From NCBI GenBank assembly GCA_049582005.1, contig JBAUTB010000054.1, positions 1 to 22,286 of the forward strand: a stretch of 22,286 nt of DNA, written 5' to 3'. This document shows, piece after piece, positions 16,150-22,286 of this stretch. The stretch's first letter is position 1. Every line of letters begins with the position of its first letter. This stretch comes from Sivonenia sp049582005 (GTDB lineage: Bacteria; Cyanobacteriota; Cyanobacteriia; Gloeobacterales; PMM-0068). The notes under the pieces were generated by a model. The model was not told the origin of the DNA. It did no database searches and was given only the letters and a program-made list of their open reading frames with translations. The position numbers and the translations under genes are program-made.

Positions 16150-18012
16150 TTACGGCTGGGCAATGATTGTAGTTTTAATCGGATTGCCTTGCTTTACGAG
16201 CTGAGCCTGTAAATCCTTGAGAAGAGTATTCGAATTGGCAACTTCGGCAGGGATGACATTATTCCGCAGGGCAAAAGCAGCAGTATTTCCCGCAGCCGCC
16301 CCGATAGCCCATTCGGTAGCATGTACTCGGTAGGCAGCATTCGTAATGTGACTCGTCGCGATATTCTTGCTACCCGCCAGCAAATTATCAATTTTCTGAG
16401 GAATCAAAGCGCGTAGAGGAATCTGATATGCATCGTATTGAGGAGAGAGCACGGTACGCGCTTCATAGGGAGAAGGCGTAAAGTTTTTATCAATAATGCA
16501 GCTATGGAAGTCAAGAGGGTACTGCCCCAAGCCAACACCATCGAGGAAAACCTTTATTGCCCCTGGATTGCCCATGGAAGATCCTGGACCCTTGATATCC
16601 GTTTCGGAGATCGTAAACCCTTCTGGATAACCCATAGAAGGACGCCCAATAATCCGTCGGCCCTCACGGATATATGGATAGCGGGATAGGCCATGTTCAG
16701 TCCCCATAGGGCTGTCTGCGCCTTTGAGGAAAGCATATTGGAGAAAATAGGGCTTGTGATACTCAGGATTTACCTTTTCGATTTGAGCATCTGTAGTACC
16801 TTTGACTAGCCAGTAGTAGTATCCAAAAGCATGGGTTTCCGCATCAGCCAAGGCACTGGAACGCAAACCTCCACGCCAGTTTCCCTTTTTCAGTTGTCCT
16901 TGGGCTTCCAATTGCTGTTGGGTCAAGACAAGATTGGTGGTTGCTGTTGAAAGCCGCCAATCATTTCCCCAGGCCCAGTTCTGCAAAGATTGATCGCCCA
17001 GATAGATGGTATCTCCCAGTTGCAAAAACTGTTGAACCATTTTGATCAAAAAATCTCCGGGATAAACTTCGCTCTTTATCCTTCGGTACGAAAAAATAAC
17101 GGGGAAGGTATTGCCCTCTTCTCCAAAACTATAGGAAGGGCCATGAAAGGGAGAATCATACGCTGTTACCTTACCGGGAAACTGCGGAAACAACGTATTT
17201 TCAATCACAAAACTGTAGGTAAAGGCTTGAGTGCAGTAGGGGTCTGTTCCTGTTGCACTGGCACTGGGTTCTCGAGGAGTCTGTAGATCCGTACCCAAGC
17301 GATAGGGAACTCCCGCTAAAGGCAACAACTCACCCGTCTCTGTGGCGTCAATGACGATCCAGTTAAACCGATAGTTCTGGGAGGCAGGAACAAGAGACAA
17401 GCGCTGTTTAGCAAATCTGGGGGATGGCAGCGGGTTATACCAGTCTTCGATAAAGTGCGAAAGCGGTAGACTATTCACGCCTTGTTTAGGGTCTTTCGGA
17501 ATATGGGTTATCGCAGTGACTGAGCGAATTTGATGTGCATTCACCTCAAGATCTTGGACCACGGTATTGGTAAAAACCACTAACTGACCAGAACGTTGGT
17601 AGGGTTCAAGCATCTCTTCTAAGACCTGCACCCCAACCTTTGGGGAAAAACAGAGTTGACTGACCCAACACTTACCTGGATTCAGTTCACCGCCATAATG
17701 TTGACGCACACGCTGCCGAAACTCGTTGTATTGCTTAGAGAACAAGACTTCCTTGTTTTGAATACGTCCCTCATCCAGGGCCGAAACTCCCTGTTGGCTG
17801 ACCTGTCCACCAATCCAGTCTGTGATTTCTGTCAGACAGACTCTCTGTCCTAAACGAAGCGCTTCAAGCGCAGAGGCAACACCACCGAGCCCACCTCCTG
17901 CCACTAAAACATCACAAGGGATAATTTTTACAGGGTTTGGTTGGGCCGCCAGAGGAAAACAAATTGCGAATGCAAGCAAAATACCCAAAATCCAGCGGTC
18001 AAGAGGGAACAT
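16150..18012 (-). CDS. Secreted FAD-dependent oxidoreductase (FAD_oxidored family)
   Basis: A 620-residue flavoprotein. Residues 1-23 form a signal peptide (basic start, hydrophobic WILGILLAFAICFPL, cleavage near AAQ). The mature protein opens with a Rossmann beta-alpha-beta fold, CDVLVAGGGLGGVASALEA (33-51), with the GxGxxG pattern at G39-G41-G44 and an acidic residue at the end of the second strand. Later landmarks are WIVIDATETGELLPLAG and the C-terminal LLAGSKNIATSHITNAAYRVH cofactor-closing region. The family resembles proteins annotated as xanthan-lyase-like FAD oxidoreductases; the substrate is unknown. Its ATG lies 12 bp after a universal stress protein gene, so it is probably the last gene of a three-gene operon. 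Flavoprotein export before cofactor loading is unusual for the Sec route, and no twin-arginine motif is seen. Confidence 0.9.
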   Translation of the reverse strand: MFPLDRWILGILLAFAICFPLAAQPNPVKIIPCDVLVAGGGLGGVASALEALRLGQRVCLTEITDWIGGQVSQQGVSALDEGRIQNKEVLFSKQYNEFRQRVRQHYGGELNPGKCWVSQLCFSPKVGVQVLEEMLEPYQRSGQLVVFTNTVVQDLEVNAHQIRSVTAITHIPKDPKQGVNSLPLSHFIEDWYNPLPSPRFAKQRLSLVPASQNYRFNWIVIDATETGELLPLAGVPYRLGTDLQTPREPSASATGTDPYCTQAFTYSFVIENTLFPQFPGKVTAYDSPFHGPSYSFGEEGNTFPVIFSYRRIKSEVYPGDFLIKMVQQFLQLGDTIYLGDQSLQNWAWGNDWRLSTATTNLVLTQQQLEAQGQLKKGNWRGGLRSSALADAETHAFGYYYWLVKGTTDAQIEKVNPEYHKPYFLQYAFLKGADSPMGTEHGLSRYPYIREGRRIIGRPSMGYPEGFTISETDIKGPGSSMGNPGAIKVFLDGVGLGQYPLDFHSCIIDKNFTPSPYEARTVLSPQYDAYQIPLRALIPQKIDNLLAGSKNIATSHITNAAYRVHATEWAIGAAAGNTAAFALRNNVIPAEVANSNTLLKDLQAQLVKQGNPIKTTIIAQP

Positions 18013-18024
18013 AGAAAGCTACTA

Positions 18025-18528
18025 CTATTTATGGTCTTCTGCCTGGTCTTCGAACTGGTGATGCACAATCAGCGCTGAACATGAAGCATGATGGAGCACA
18101 TAATTACTGACACTTCCCAACATCAACTCACTCAGACGAGAACGCCCCCGACGTCCTGTAATGATTAAATCGGCCTCCCAAGTATGGGCCATGTCACAAA
18201 TAGTTGGACCAGGACCGCCTAGTTTTTGCGTGATTTCAACATTCACACCCTCAGCCACCGCCTTATCAAAATAAGATTTCAGGATCTCCATGCCGTGTTT
18301 CTTAAACACTTCTAACTGGTCTAAGTAATCTTTGATGATCTCTTCTTGGAGCGGCATCCCCATCCCTATTTCAAGCCCAGGCAAGGCTGGATAGCCTTCT
18401 TCTTCTGGAGATAAGACATGGAGGAGCATCAGGTTTGCGCTATTCTGCTTTGCTAACGTGAGGGCTTCACTAAAAACCTGATAGCTATCCCTGGAACTAT
18501 CTACCGCAACTAAAATTCTACGAAACAT
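18025..18528 (-). CDS. Universal stress protein, second tandem copy
   Basis: A 167-residue single-domain UspA-type protein. It starts with MFRRILVAVDSS and carries the ATP-binding signature G-x2-G-x9-GS in ITGRRGRSRLSELMLGSVS, near residues 124-141. Such cytoplasmic dimers bind ATP and help survive stress or starvation. It lies 66 bp downstream of a closely similar copy and 12 bp upstream of the FAD-oxidoreductase gene. The two copies share order and motifs throughout, pointing to tandem duplication followed by divergence. Confidence 0.95.
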   Translation of the reverse strand: MFRRILVAVDSSRDSYQVFSEALTLAKQNSANLMLLHVLSPEEEGYPALPGLEIGMGMPLQEEIIKDYLDQLEVFKKHGMEILKSYFDKAVAEGVNVEITQKLGGPGPTICDMAHTWEADLIITGRRGRSRLSELMLGSVSNYVLHHASCSALIVHHQFEDQAEDHK

Positions 18529-18594
18529 AAACCTGTCCTTACTACAGAGCTGTTTACTCTTTCAGCAATATATCAGTAGTATATAAATAGTCTG

Positions 18595-19101
18595 TTATTT
18601 ATCTTTTTTGGAACTAGTTTCCCGTTGAGGATAAACAATCAGTACAGAGCAAGGAGCATGGTGAAGTACATAGTTACTGGTACTCCCTAGAACTAACTGA
18701 TGCAGAAGAGAGTGACCTCTACTTCCCATGACAATCAGGTCTGCCTGCCAAGTTTGGGCCACCTCGCACACGGTTAATCCTGGACTACCGAATTGCTGGT
18801 TGACTTCACTCGTTACGCCCAAAGCCAAGGCTTGATCTCGATAGCCTTTTAGCTGGGCTAGGCACTTTTCTTCAAAGATGCGCCATTGCTTTTGATAATT
18901 TTCTGCGGCCTGGCTGCTTGCCTGTGGATAATAATCCAGAATCGGAGACAGAGGCATATTCGGACTCCCTTTTTCTTCACCAGAGAGAACATGCAATAGC
19001 ATCAGGGTCCCTTGAGTCAATTTAGCTAGAGAAAGAGCTTTTTGAAAAACATAATCACTTGCTTTAGCGCTATCTAAAGCAACTAAGATTCTCTGGAACA
19101 T
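18595..19101 (-). CDS. Universal stress protein, first tandem copy
   Basis: A 168-residue UspA-type protein beginning MFQRILVALDSAKASDYVFQ. The ATP-binding signature is intact in VMGSRGHSLLHQLVLGSTS, with G-x2-G-x9-GS. A GAGAGG Shine-Dalgarno sits about 5 nt before ATG 19101. It is the promoter-proximal gene of the Usp-Usp-FAD oxidoreductase unit. Sequence agreement with the second copy is strongest in the N-terminal strand and the C-terminal half, and the middle loop differs. Confidence 0.95.
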   Translation of the reverse strand: MFQRILVALDSAKASDYVFQKALSLAKLTQGTLMLLHVLSGEEKGSPNMPLSPILDYYPQASSQAAENYQKQWRIFEEKCLAQLKGYRDQALALGVTSEVNQQFGSPGLTVCEVAQTWQADLIVMGSRGHSLLHQLVLGSTSNYVLHHAPCSVLIVYPQRETSSKKDK

Positions 19102-19184
19102 AGGAGCCTCTCTCAGCAGTCAACTAGAGTATATAACCATGTGCGATAAGATTAGCATTAACCAATTAAGCTATCTACTACTTC

Positions 19185-19226
19185 TAGCTTGCAACCTTCG
19201 AATAACCTTCGAAACATTGCAAGCTA
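19185..19226. promoter_or_regulatory. Inverted repeat enclosing an 11-bp-period direct repeat, upstream of the Usp operon
   Basis: TAGCTTGCAA (19185-19194) and its exact reverse complement (19217-19226) flank 22 bp. Inside, CCTTCGAA occurs twice, at 19195-19202 and 19206-19213, one helical turn apart. It lies 84-125 bp upstream of the first Usp start. This looks like a protein binding site for a dimeric or multimeric regulator, but no known consensus is matched. Confidence 0.4.
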
Positions 19227-19406
19227 ACTTCCTATGGCTTAGCAAGAGTATGCAGAATCTTCCCCTTTACTTTAGCATTAGATTCCTGGTAGGCCAGCAT
19301 CCTTTTCACGCACTCCATTTTCTGATCCCGAACCGTAAAGCTTGTTGGTTACGGAAAGCACAGAGCCAACAAGTAGACGAATCATGGGTTAAGTCCTTAG
19401 CAATCT

Positions 19407-19604
19407 TTAACTTGAATAAGACAAGAGAGCATCTAGTTGATAAATATTTAAAAAGCCCATTGTCCAGGCAATCATGGGCATTTGGTTGTAAGCATTTCTT
19501 CGAATTGCTACATTCTTGACCATCTCATATTCATCTTGGGTCAGAAAATTTTTCAAATTTTCAGAGACAAAGTTTGGCTTACGGTTAAAACTTGGACTAT
19601 TCAT
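19407..19604 (-). CDS. Small protein of unknown function
   Basis: A 65-residue ORF from ATG 19604 with a near-perfect Shine-Dalgarno (AGGAGG, 8 nt spacing), which is the main reason to believe it. The N-terminal half is polar and Asn-rich (NRKPNFVSENLKNFL); the C-terminal half has a hydrophobic run (MPMIAWTMGFL, about 43-53) that is short for a membrane helix. I recognise no family. It lies on the same strand as its neighbours but about 305 bp from the Usp gene. It could be the N-terminal fragment of a longer, decayed gene. Confidence 0.5.
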   Translation of the reverse strand: MNSPSFNRKPNFVSENLKNFLTQDEYEMVKNVAIRRNAYNQMPMIAWTMGFLNIYQLDALLSYSS

Positions 19605-19952
19605 AGGTAGTCCCTCCTGGATTTATACATACTGTAAAGTAGGGCACAATAATTCGCACAGTGCTTGTTGGAAGGTTTTCTTACGTTAAAGCCCAGATCT
19701 ATGCAACTTATATCAGTCATTGGTAGTTTGTATCCTCATTCAGGGACTAGCTTGTTAGGGAAAATCCCTTGGGCTACATACTATGAGTCACAAACTCAAC
19801 CAAAGGTTCAACAGTCCTTATAAAAAGGTTGTTTTCTTAAGGCGATCAGCCAGGAAAATTTAAGCCCTCTTCCGCGCTAGAAGAAGAGTCAGACCATACT
19901 AGGTGCCCCCCAAAGGATAGAGCGAGAAGATCATCTACCACCTGCTACACCT
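19605..19952. other. 348-bp intergenic stretch without a gene
   Basis: It contains the upstream region of the 65-aa gene and the downstream region of the GerMN gene. One small hairpin, AGGGA-AAA-TCCCT, lies near 19759-19771. Otherwise I see nothing. Confidence 0.5.
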
Positions 19953-20543
19953 TTAGGAAGCAGGGAAATCCTCTGTAAATTTTTGCCGCGTAGTAGGTTG
20001 GCTTAAGATCAATCCTTCACCGCCCAGAGGATGCTCTTCATCGATAGCTTGTCCTTCTACGGACACATAGACCTTGGCTGCAGGATTTAGACTCGTGGCC
20101 GTATAGATTATTTGGGCAATACGGTGGGTCATGCTCGTGCTGCCGCCCCCTTGGGCAAATTCACGGGAAAGATCGACGTAGACTCCTTGTTCAGTCACTT
20201 TTAAGCTCAGTAAACGCGTACCTGCCGGTATCGCAGTATTTAATCTTGAATCCTGAGGTTGAGCTAGGAGTTGCGTGAATGCATCTTTCAGGGCTATTTC
20301 CGGAGTAGCGCCCGCATTAATAGTGATTTTTTTGGGGACTAGAGTACCTTCACCTTGTAACCAGTAGATTTGTGGCTGCAGATCGGTTGTTCGTCTGGAC
20401 TGTTGGATACCTGTGGGAAAAGGTTGTTGGACTTCAGGAGGGGTTTGTAAAAACCACCAAGTAGTTCCTCCTGTCACAACCAAAAGAGCAGCAATTACCG
20501 CTACCAACTCTTTGGATACAGACTGAACTTGTTGCCTTTTCAT
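19953..20543 (-). CDS. GerMN domain membrane-anchored protein
   Basis: A 196-residue protein with an N-terminal membrane anchor (LVAVIAALLVVTGGTTWWFL, about 13-32), a proline-rich linker, and a GerMN domain from about residue 55. Domain signs are the ALKDAFTQLLAQPQ helix, IPAGTRLLSLKVTEQGVYVDLS and HRIAQIIYTATSLNPAAKVYVSVEG. The domain lies outside the membrane. It is named from spore germination protein GerM, which suggests a role near peptidoglycan, but cyanobacteria carry it without sporulating and the function is unproven. The start ATG 20543 has an AGAGGGA Shine-Dalgarno. Confidence 0.9.
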   Translation of the reverse strand: MKRQQVQSVSKELVAVIAALLVVTGGTTWWFLQTPPEVQQPFPTGIQQSRRTTDLQPQIYWLQGEGTLVPKKITINAGATPEIALKDAFTQLLAQPQDSRLNTAIPAGTRLLSLKVTEQGVYVDLSREFAQGGGSTSMTHRIAQIIYTATSLNPAAKVYVSVEGQAIDEEHPLGGEGLILSQPTTRQKFTEDFPAS

Positions 20544-20884
20544 GTTCTAGTCCCTCTGAACTTTTGTTCTTAGACGTACACTTTTTACATTATGGCTCTT
20601 TGATTCAAGACTACAGACTAACCGTGAAGAAGTTATGTAAAAGGCTGTAAGTATTACCTATCTATAGACTCGCATGATTTCTCATTAAATGGAAGCATTC
20701 TGCAAGGTGTCTACTCAGTCTGGAGCTACCAAATTTACTGCTGAGCGGTCAGGAGCCTCACTGATTTGGTGACAAATCCACTTCAGTCCTTTCCTCTCAA
20801 TCATATGTAGCATGTTTGCTCTAAGCCTATGTGGAGCAGGTATTCTCTAGCGGTTATGCGCTCTTCAGGGGAATTTGGGACCAG
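20544..20884. other. 341-bp intergenic stretch without a gene
   Basis: The promoter of the GerMN gene must lie here, but no clear hexamers stand out. A small hairpin GATTTG-GTGA-CAAATC lies at 20763-20778, without a T run. Confidence 0.5.
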
Positions 20885-21529
20885 TTAGGGCATAGGGCAA
20901 AGTTCCTGTTGAGCGGCATCTGCTGTCGGAATGATATAAGCAGCCACTTGTTTCGGTGAAGATTTGGATGCCTTGGTCGCAGCAGCGATCATCACCTTCT
21001 TCATTGTTTCTACAGAGCGTCCCTGGAGACGTAGCTCACAGACTTTTTTACCCAGCCGTAGAAGTTTGGTTTCATTCACTGCCTCGGCTTCAGCGGGTGA
21101 CAATCCCCGTTCCACCATGAGCCGCCTGCTGGTAGCCAGAAAGGCGGATACGGTTTCAACCTTAATGAAGTCTTCCTGAACTGTTTCGCAGTATCCTGTC
21201 TCGCGGGCTGCTTGCAGCGTAGCTTTGCCCAGGGCAATACCAAAATTGGGATCGAGCTGAAGCCGTTGAGTCCCTTGCGCAACCGCCGAGATGATGGCTC
21301 GATCGGATGCGCCTTTGGCTTTCAGTCTACAGGTTTCCTGCCCAAAGAATAAAAGCCTTCTATCCCCTTCTTCATCTTCACGGACAGTTATTCCATACTG
21401 CTCTATCAACTGTCTTGACATCATTAGGTATTGAGATGCGATAGATTCTGCTTGAGCCACTGTCTGCGCCCAAACCATCACAAAAAGCAGTGCTAAAGAG
21501 AACTTCATGCTCGTTGCAGTATACGGCAT
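20885..21529 (-). CDS. Secreted protein with two tandem DUF732-like repeats
   Basis: A 214-residue exported protein. A signal peptide (hydrophobic FSLALLFVMVWAQTVA, cleavage after AQA) covers about residues 8-27. The mature part is two copies of one helical module. Each has a helix with a Cys, a Gly-rich turn and a second Cys about 45 residues later: GQETCRLKAKGAS to TGYC in copy one, and GKKVCELRLQGRS to QELC in copy two. This matches the two-cysteine DUF732 pattern best known from mycobacterial secreted proteins, so each module probably has one disulfide. GGGAG is only one base from ATG 21529; the internal ATG 21508 gives a cleaner signal peptide but lacks a Shine-Dalgarno. Function is unknown. 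Confidence 0.8.
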   Translation of the reverse strand: MPYTATSMKFSLALLFVMVWAQTVAQAESIASQYLMMSRQLIEQYGITVREDEEGDRRLLFFGQETCRLKAKGASDRAIISAVAQGTQRLQLDPNFGIALGKATLQAARETGYCETVQEDFIKVETVSAFLATSRRLMVERGLSPAEAEAVNETKLLRLGKKVCELRLQGRSVETMKKVMIAAATKASKSSPKQVAAYIIPTADAAQQELCPMP

Positions 21530-21614
21530 ACTCCCGGAAAGACTCTAAGGGTTTATCCCGTTATACTGCGCTCTATAAAGAATAGGCGACGCCTAAGAAG
21601 CTGTTTGGAATCCG

Positions 21615-22094
21615 CTACGTTTGCGAGGGAGCATCCAAGTATAGATTGACCTTTAGGGTGGAGCCTTCTGGAATATTCAGCACTTTATCTTGTATGTTGT
21701 AGGTTCTTCCCGCTTCCCCAAGCACTTTTCCGCTTAAAATGAGATTCTTTCCGGCATATTTCGCGGCTCCAGACAAACTAAATACACAGCCAGCTCTGAG
21801 ATTACGGCTCGTTGCTCTGACAGTATCCACCGTATCTCCTCCAGTAACACCCACAGACATAATCGATACTTCCACCTCAGAACAGGTCAAACCTGAAACA
21901 CTACCAGCCCCAGAAAGAATTCGGCCTTCTACTGCTATAGCTAACTCCTTCTTTACAGGAGAGGATTCTGGAAGTAAGCCTATGTCTGAAATAGGTGGCG
22001 TTAGTTGCGTATAAACCAGAGCATTAATCCCCAAAAAAGCGACAAAAGCTCCAAAAAACCCTATCGAGGTGTGATAAATGCTACCTTTCGTCAT
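21615..22094 (-). CDS. Membrane-anchored extracytoplasmic protein of unknown function
   Basis: A 159-residue protein with one N-terminal transmembrane segment (IGFFGAFVAFLGINALVYTQL, about 11-31), then a linker and a Gly/Ser/Val-rich beta domain. Two cysteines (in LTCSEVEV and AGCVFSL) could form a disulfide. The pattern recalls small immunoglobulin-like or FxLYD-like secreted domains, but I cannot assign a family. ATG 22094 has no good Shine-Dalgarno. It is followed 85 bp later by the DUF732-like gene on the same strand, so the two may be co-transcribed. Confidence 0.75.
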   Translation of the reverse strand: MTKGSIYHTSIGFFGAFVAFLGINALVYTQLTPPISDIGLLPESSPVKKELAIAVEGRILSGAGSVSGLTCSEVEVSIMSVGVTGGDTVDTVRATSRNLRAGCVFSLSGAAKYAGKNLILSGKVLGEAGRTYNIQDKVLNIPEGSTLKVNLYLDAPSQT

Positions 22095-22286
22095 TAGCCT
22101 ATTGTTCTCAACATTTTAATGGAGATTTATTATTTAAGCACTAGCAGTTTCCACTGTCTATAGGCAAATTTTTAGGTGCATCGCTAGGCAAGAAAGTACC
22201 TGCGTAAATAGGCTAACCAATATAGACAGCAACCTCCATTTTCAGGAATTCTTAGATTCTATAGGGTGCTTGAATCAGGACTCATT

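Noticed and set aside
19139..19519. 126-aa plus-strand ORF
   Set aside because: It has no Shine-Dalgarno and no family features, spans the repeat box, and overlaps the better supported 65-aa minus-strand ORF.
22154..22229. 9-bp inverted repeat CTGTCTATA/TATAGACAG with a 58-bp spacer
   Set aside because: It is short, widely spaced and near the window edge; no mobile-element feature or gene end supports it.
1..22286. CRISPR arrays, tRNA or rRNA genes, complete insertion sequences
   Set aside because: I saw no regularly spaced repeats, no tRNA-like cloverleaf sequences, and no intact transposase in either strand.

Overview
The window is chromosomal DNA from a cyanobacterium. The evidence is a giant Ser/Thr kinase-ATPase-GAF-PAS sensor protein, a PII paralogue, a GerMN-domain membrane protein, a DUF1614 protein and one HIP1 octamer (GCGATCGC). 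The rarity of HIP1 outside one gene pair argues against a HIP1-rich filamentous genome. An Acaryochloris-like host is a guess, not a demonstrated assignment.

Positions 1-9249, all on the minus strand, form the most interesting block. It looks like a TOMM (thiazole/oxazole-modified microcin) peptide-modification locus. In transcription order it holds: a 147-aa protein resembling nitrile-hydratase-like leader peptides; a 771-aa ThiF-like/YcaO cyclodehydratase fusion with a zinc site and a C-terminal proline-rich tail; an amidohydrolase-2 family enzyme; and a multi-domain Ser/Thr kinase sensor that runs off the left edge. The last three genes are tightly packed. A hairpin with a short T run separates the precursor-like gene from the enzymes. 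The supposed precursor has almost no Cys, Ser or Thr in its C-terminal part, so the true substrate is an open question.

Positions 9250-10094 carry no convincing gene. Glutaminase and a ParA/MinD-like ATPase (10095-11890, minus) form a two-gene unit. Its density of CGATCG is much higher than in the rest of the window, which suggests separate ancestry. Next comes a SpeA-like Orn/Lys/Arg decarboxylase whose start overlaps an 84-aa unknown gene (12357-14028, minus), ending in a long-stem terminator. Divergent from it is a PII-like gene with an altered T-loop (14433-14801, plus), followed by its own strong terminator. A GNAT acetyltransferase and a DUF1614 membrane protein then run on the plus strand. 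Glutaminase, decarboxylase and PII give 10-15 kb a nitrogen-metabolism flavour.

Positions 16150-19101 (minus) hold two tandem universal stress proteins and a secreted FAD-dependent oxidoreductase. A striking repeat cluster lies about 85-125 bp upstream of the first gene. The right end (19407-22094, all minus) carries a small unknown gene with a very good ribosome binding site, a GerMN-domain membrane-anchored protein, a secreted protein with two tandem DUF732-like repeats, and a membrane-anchored unknown protein. All functional statements come from reading motifs by eye; no database search was run.
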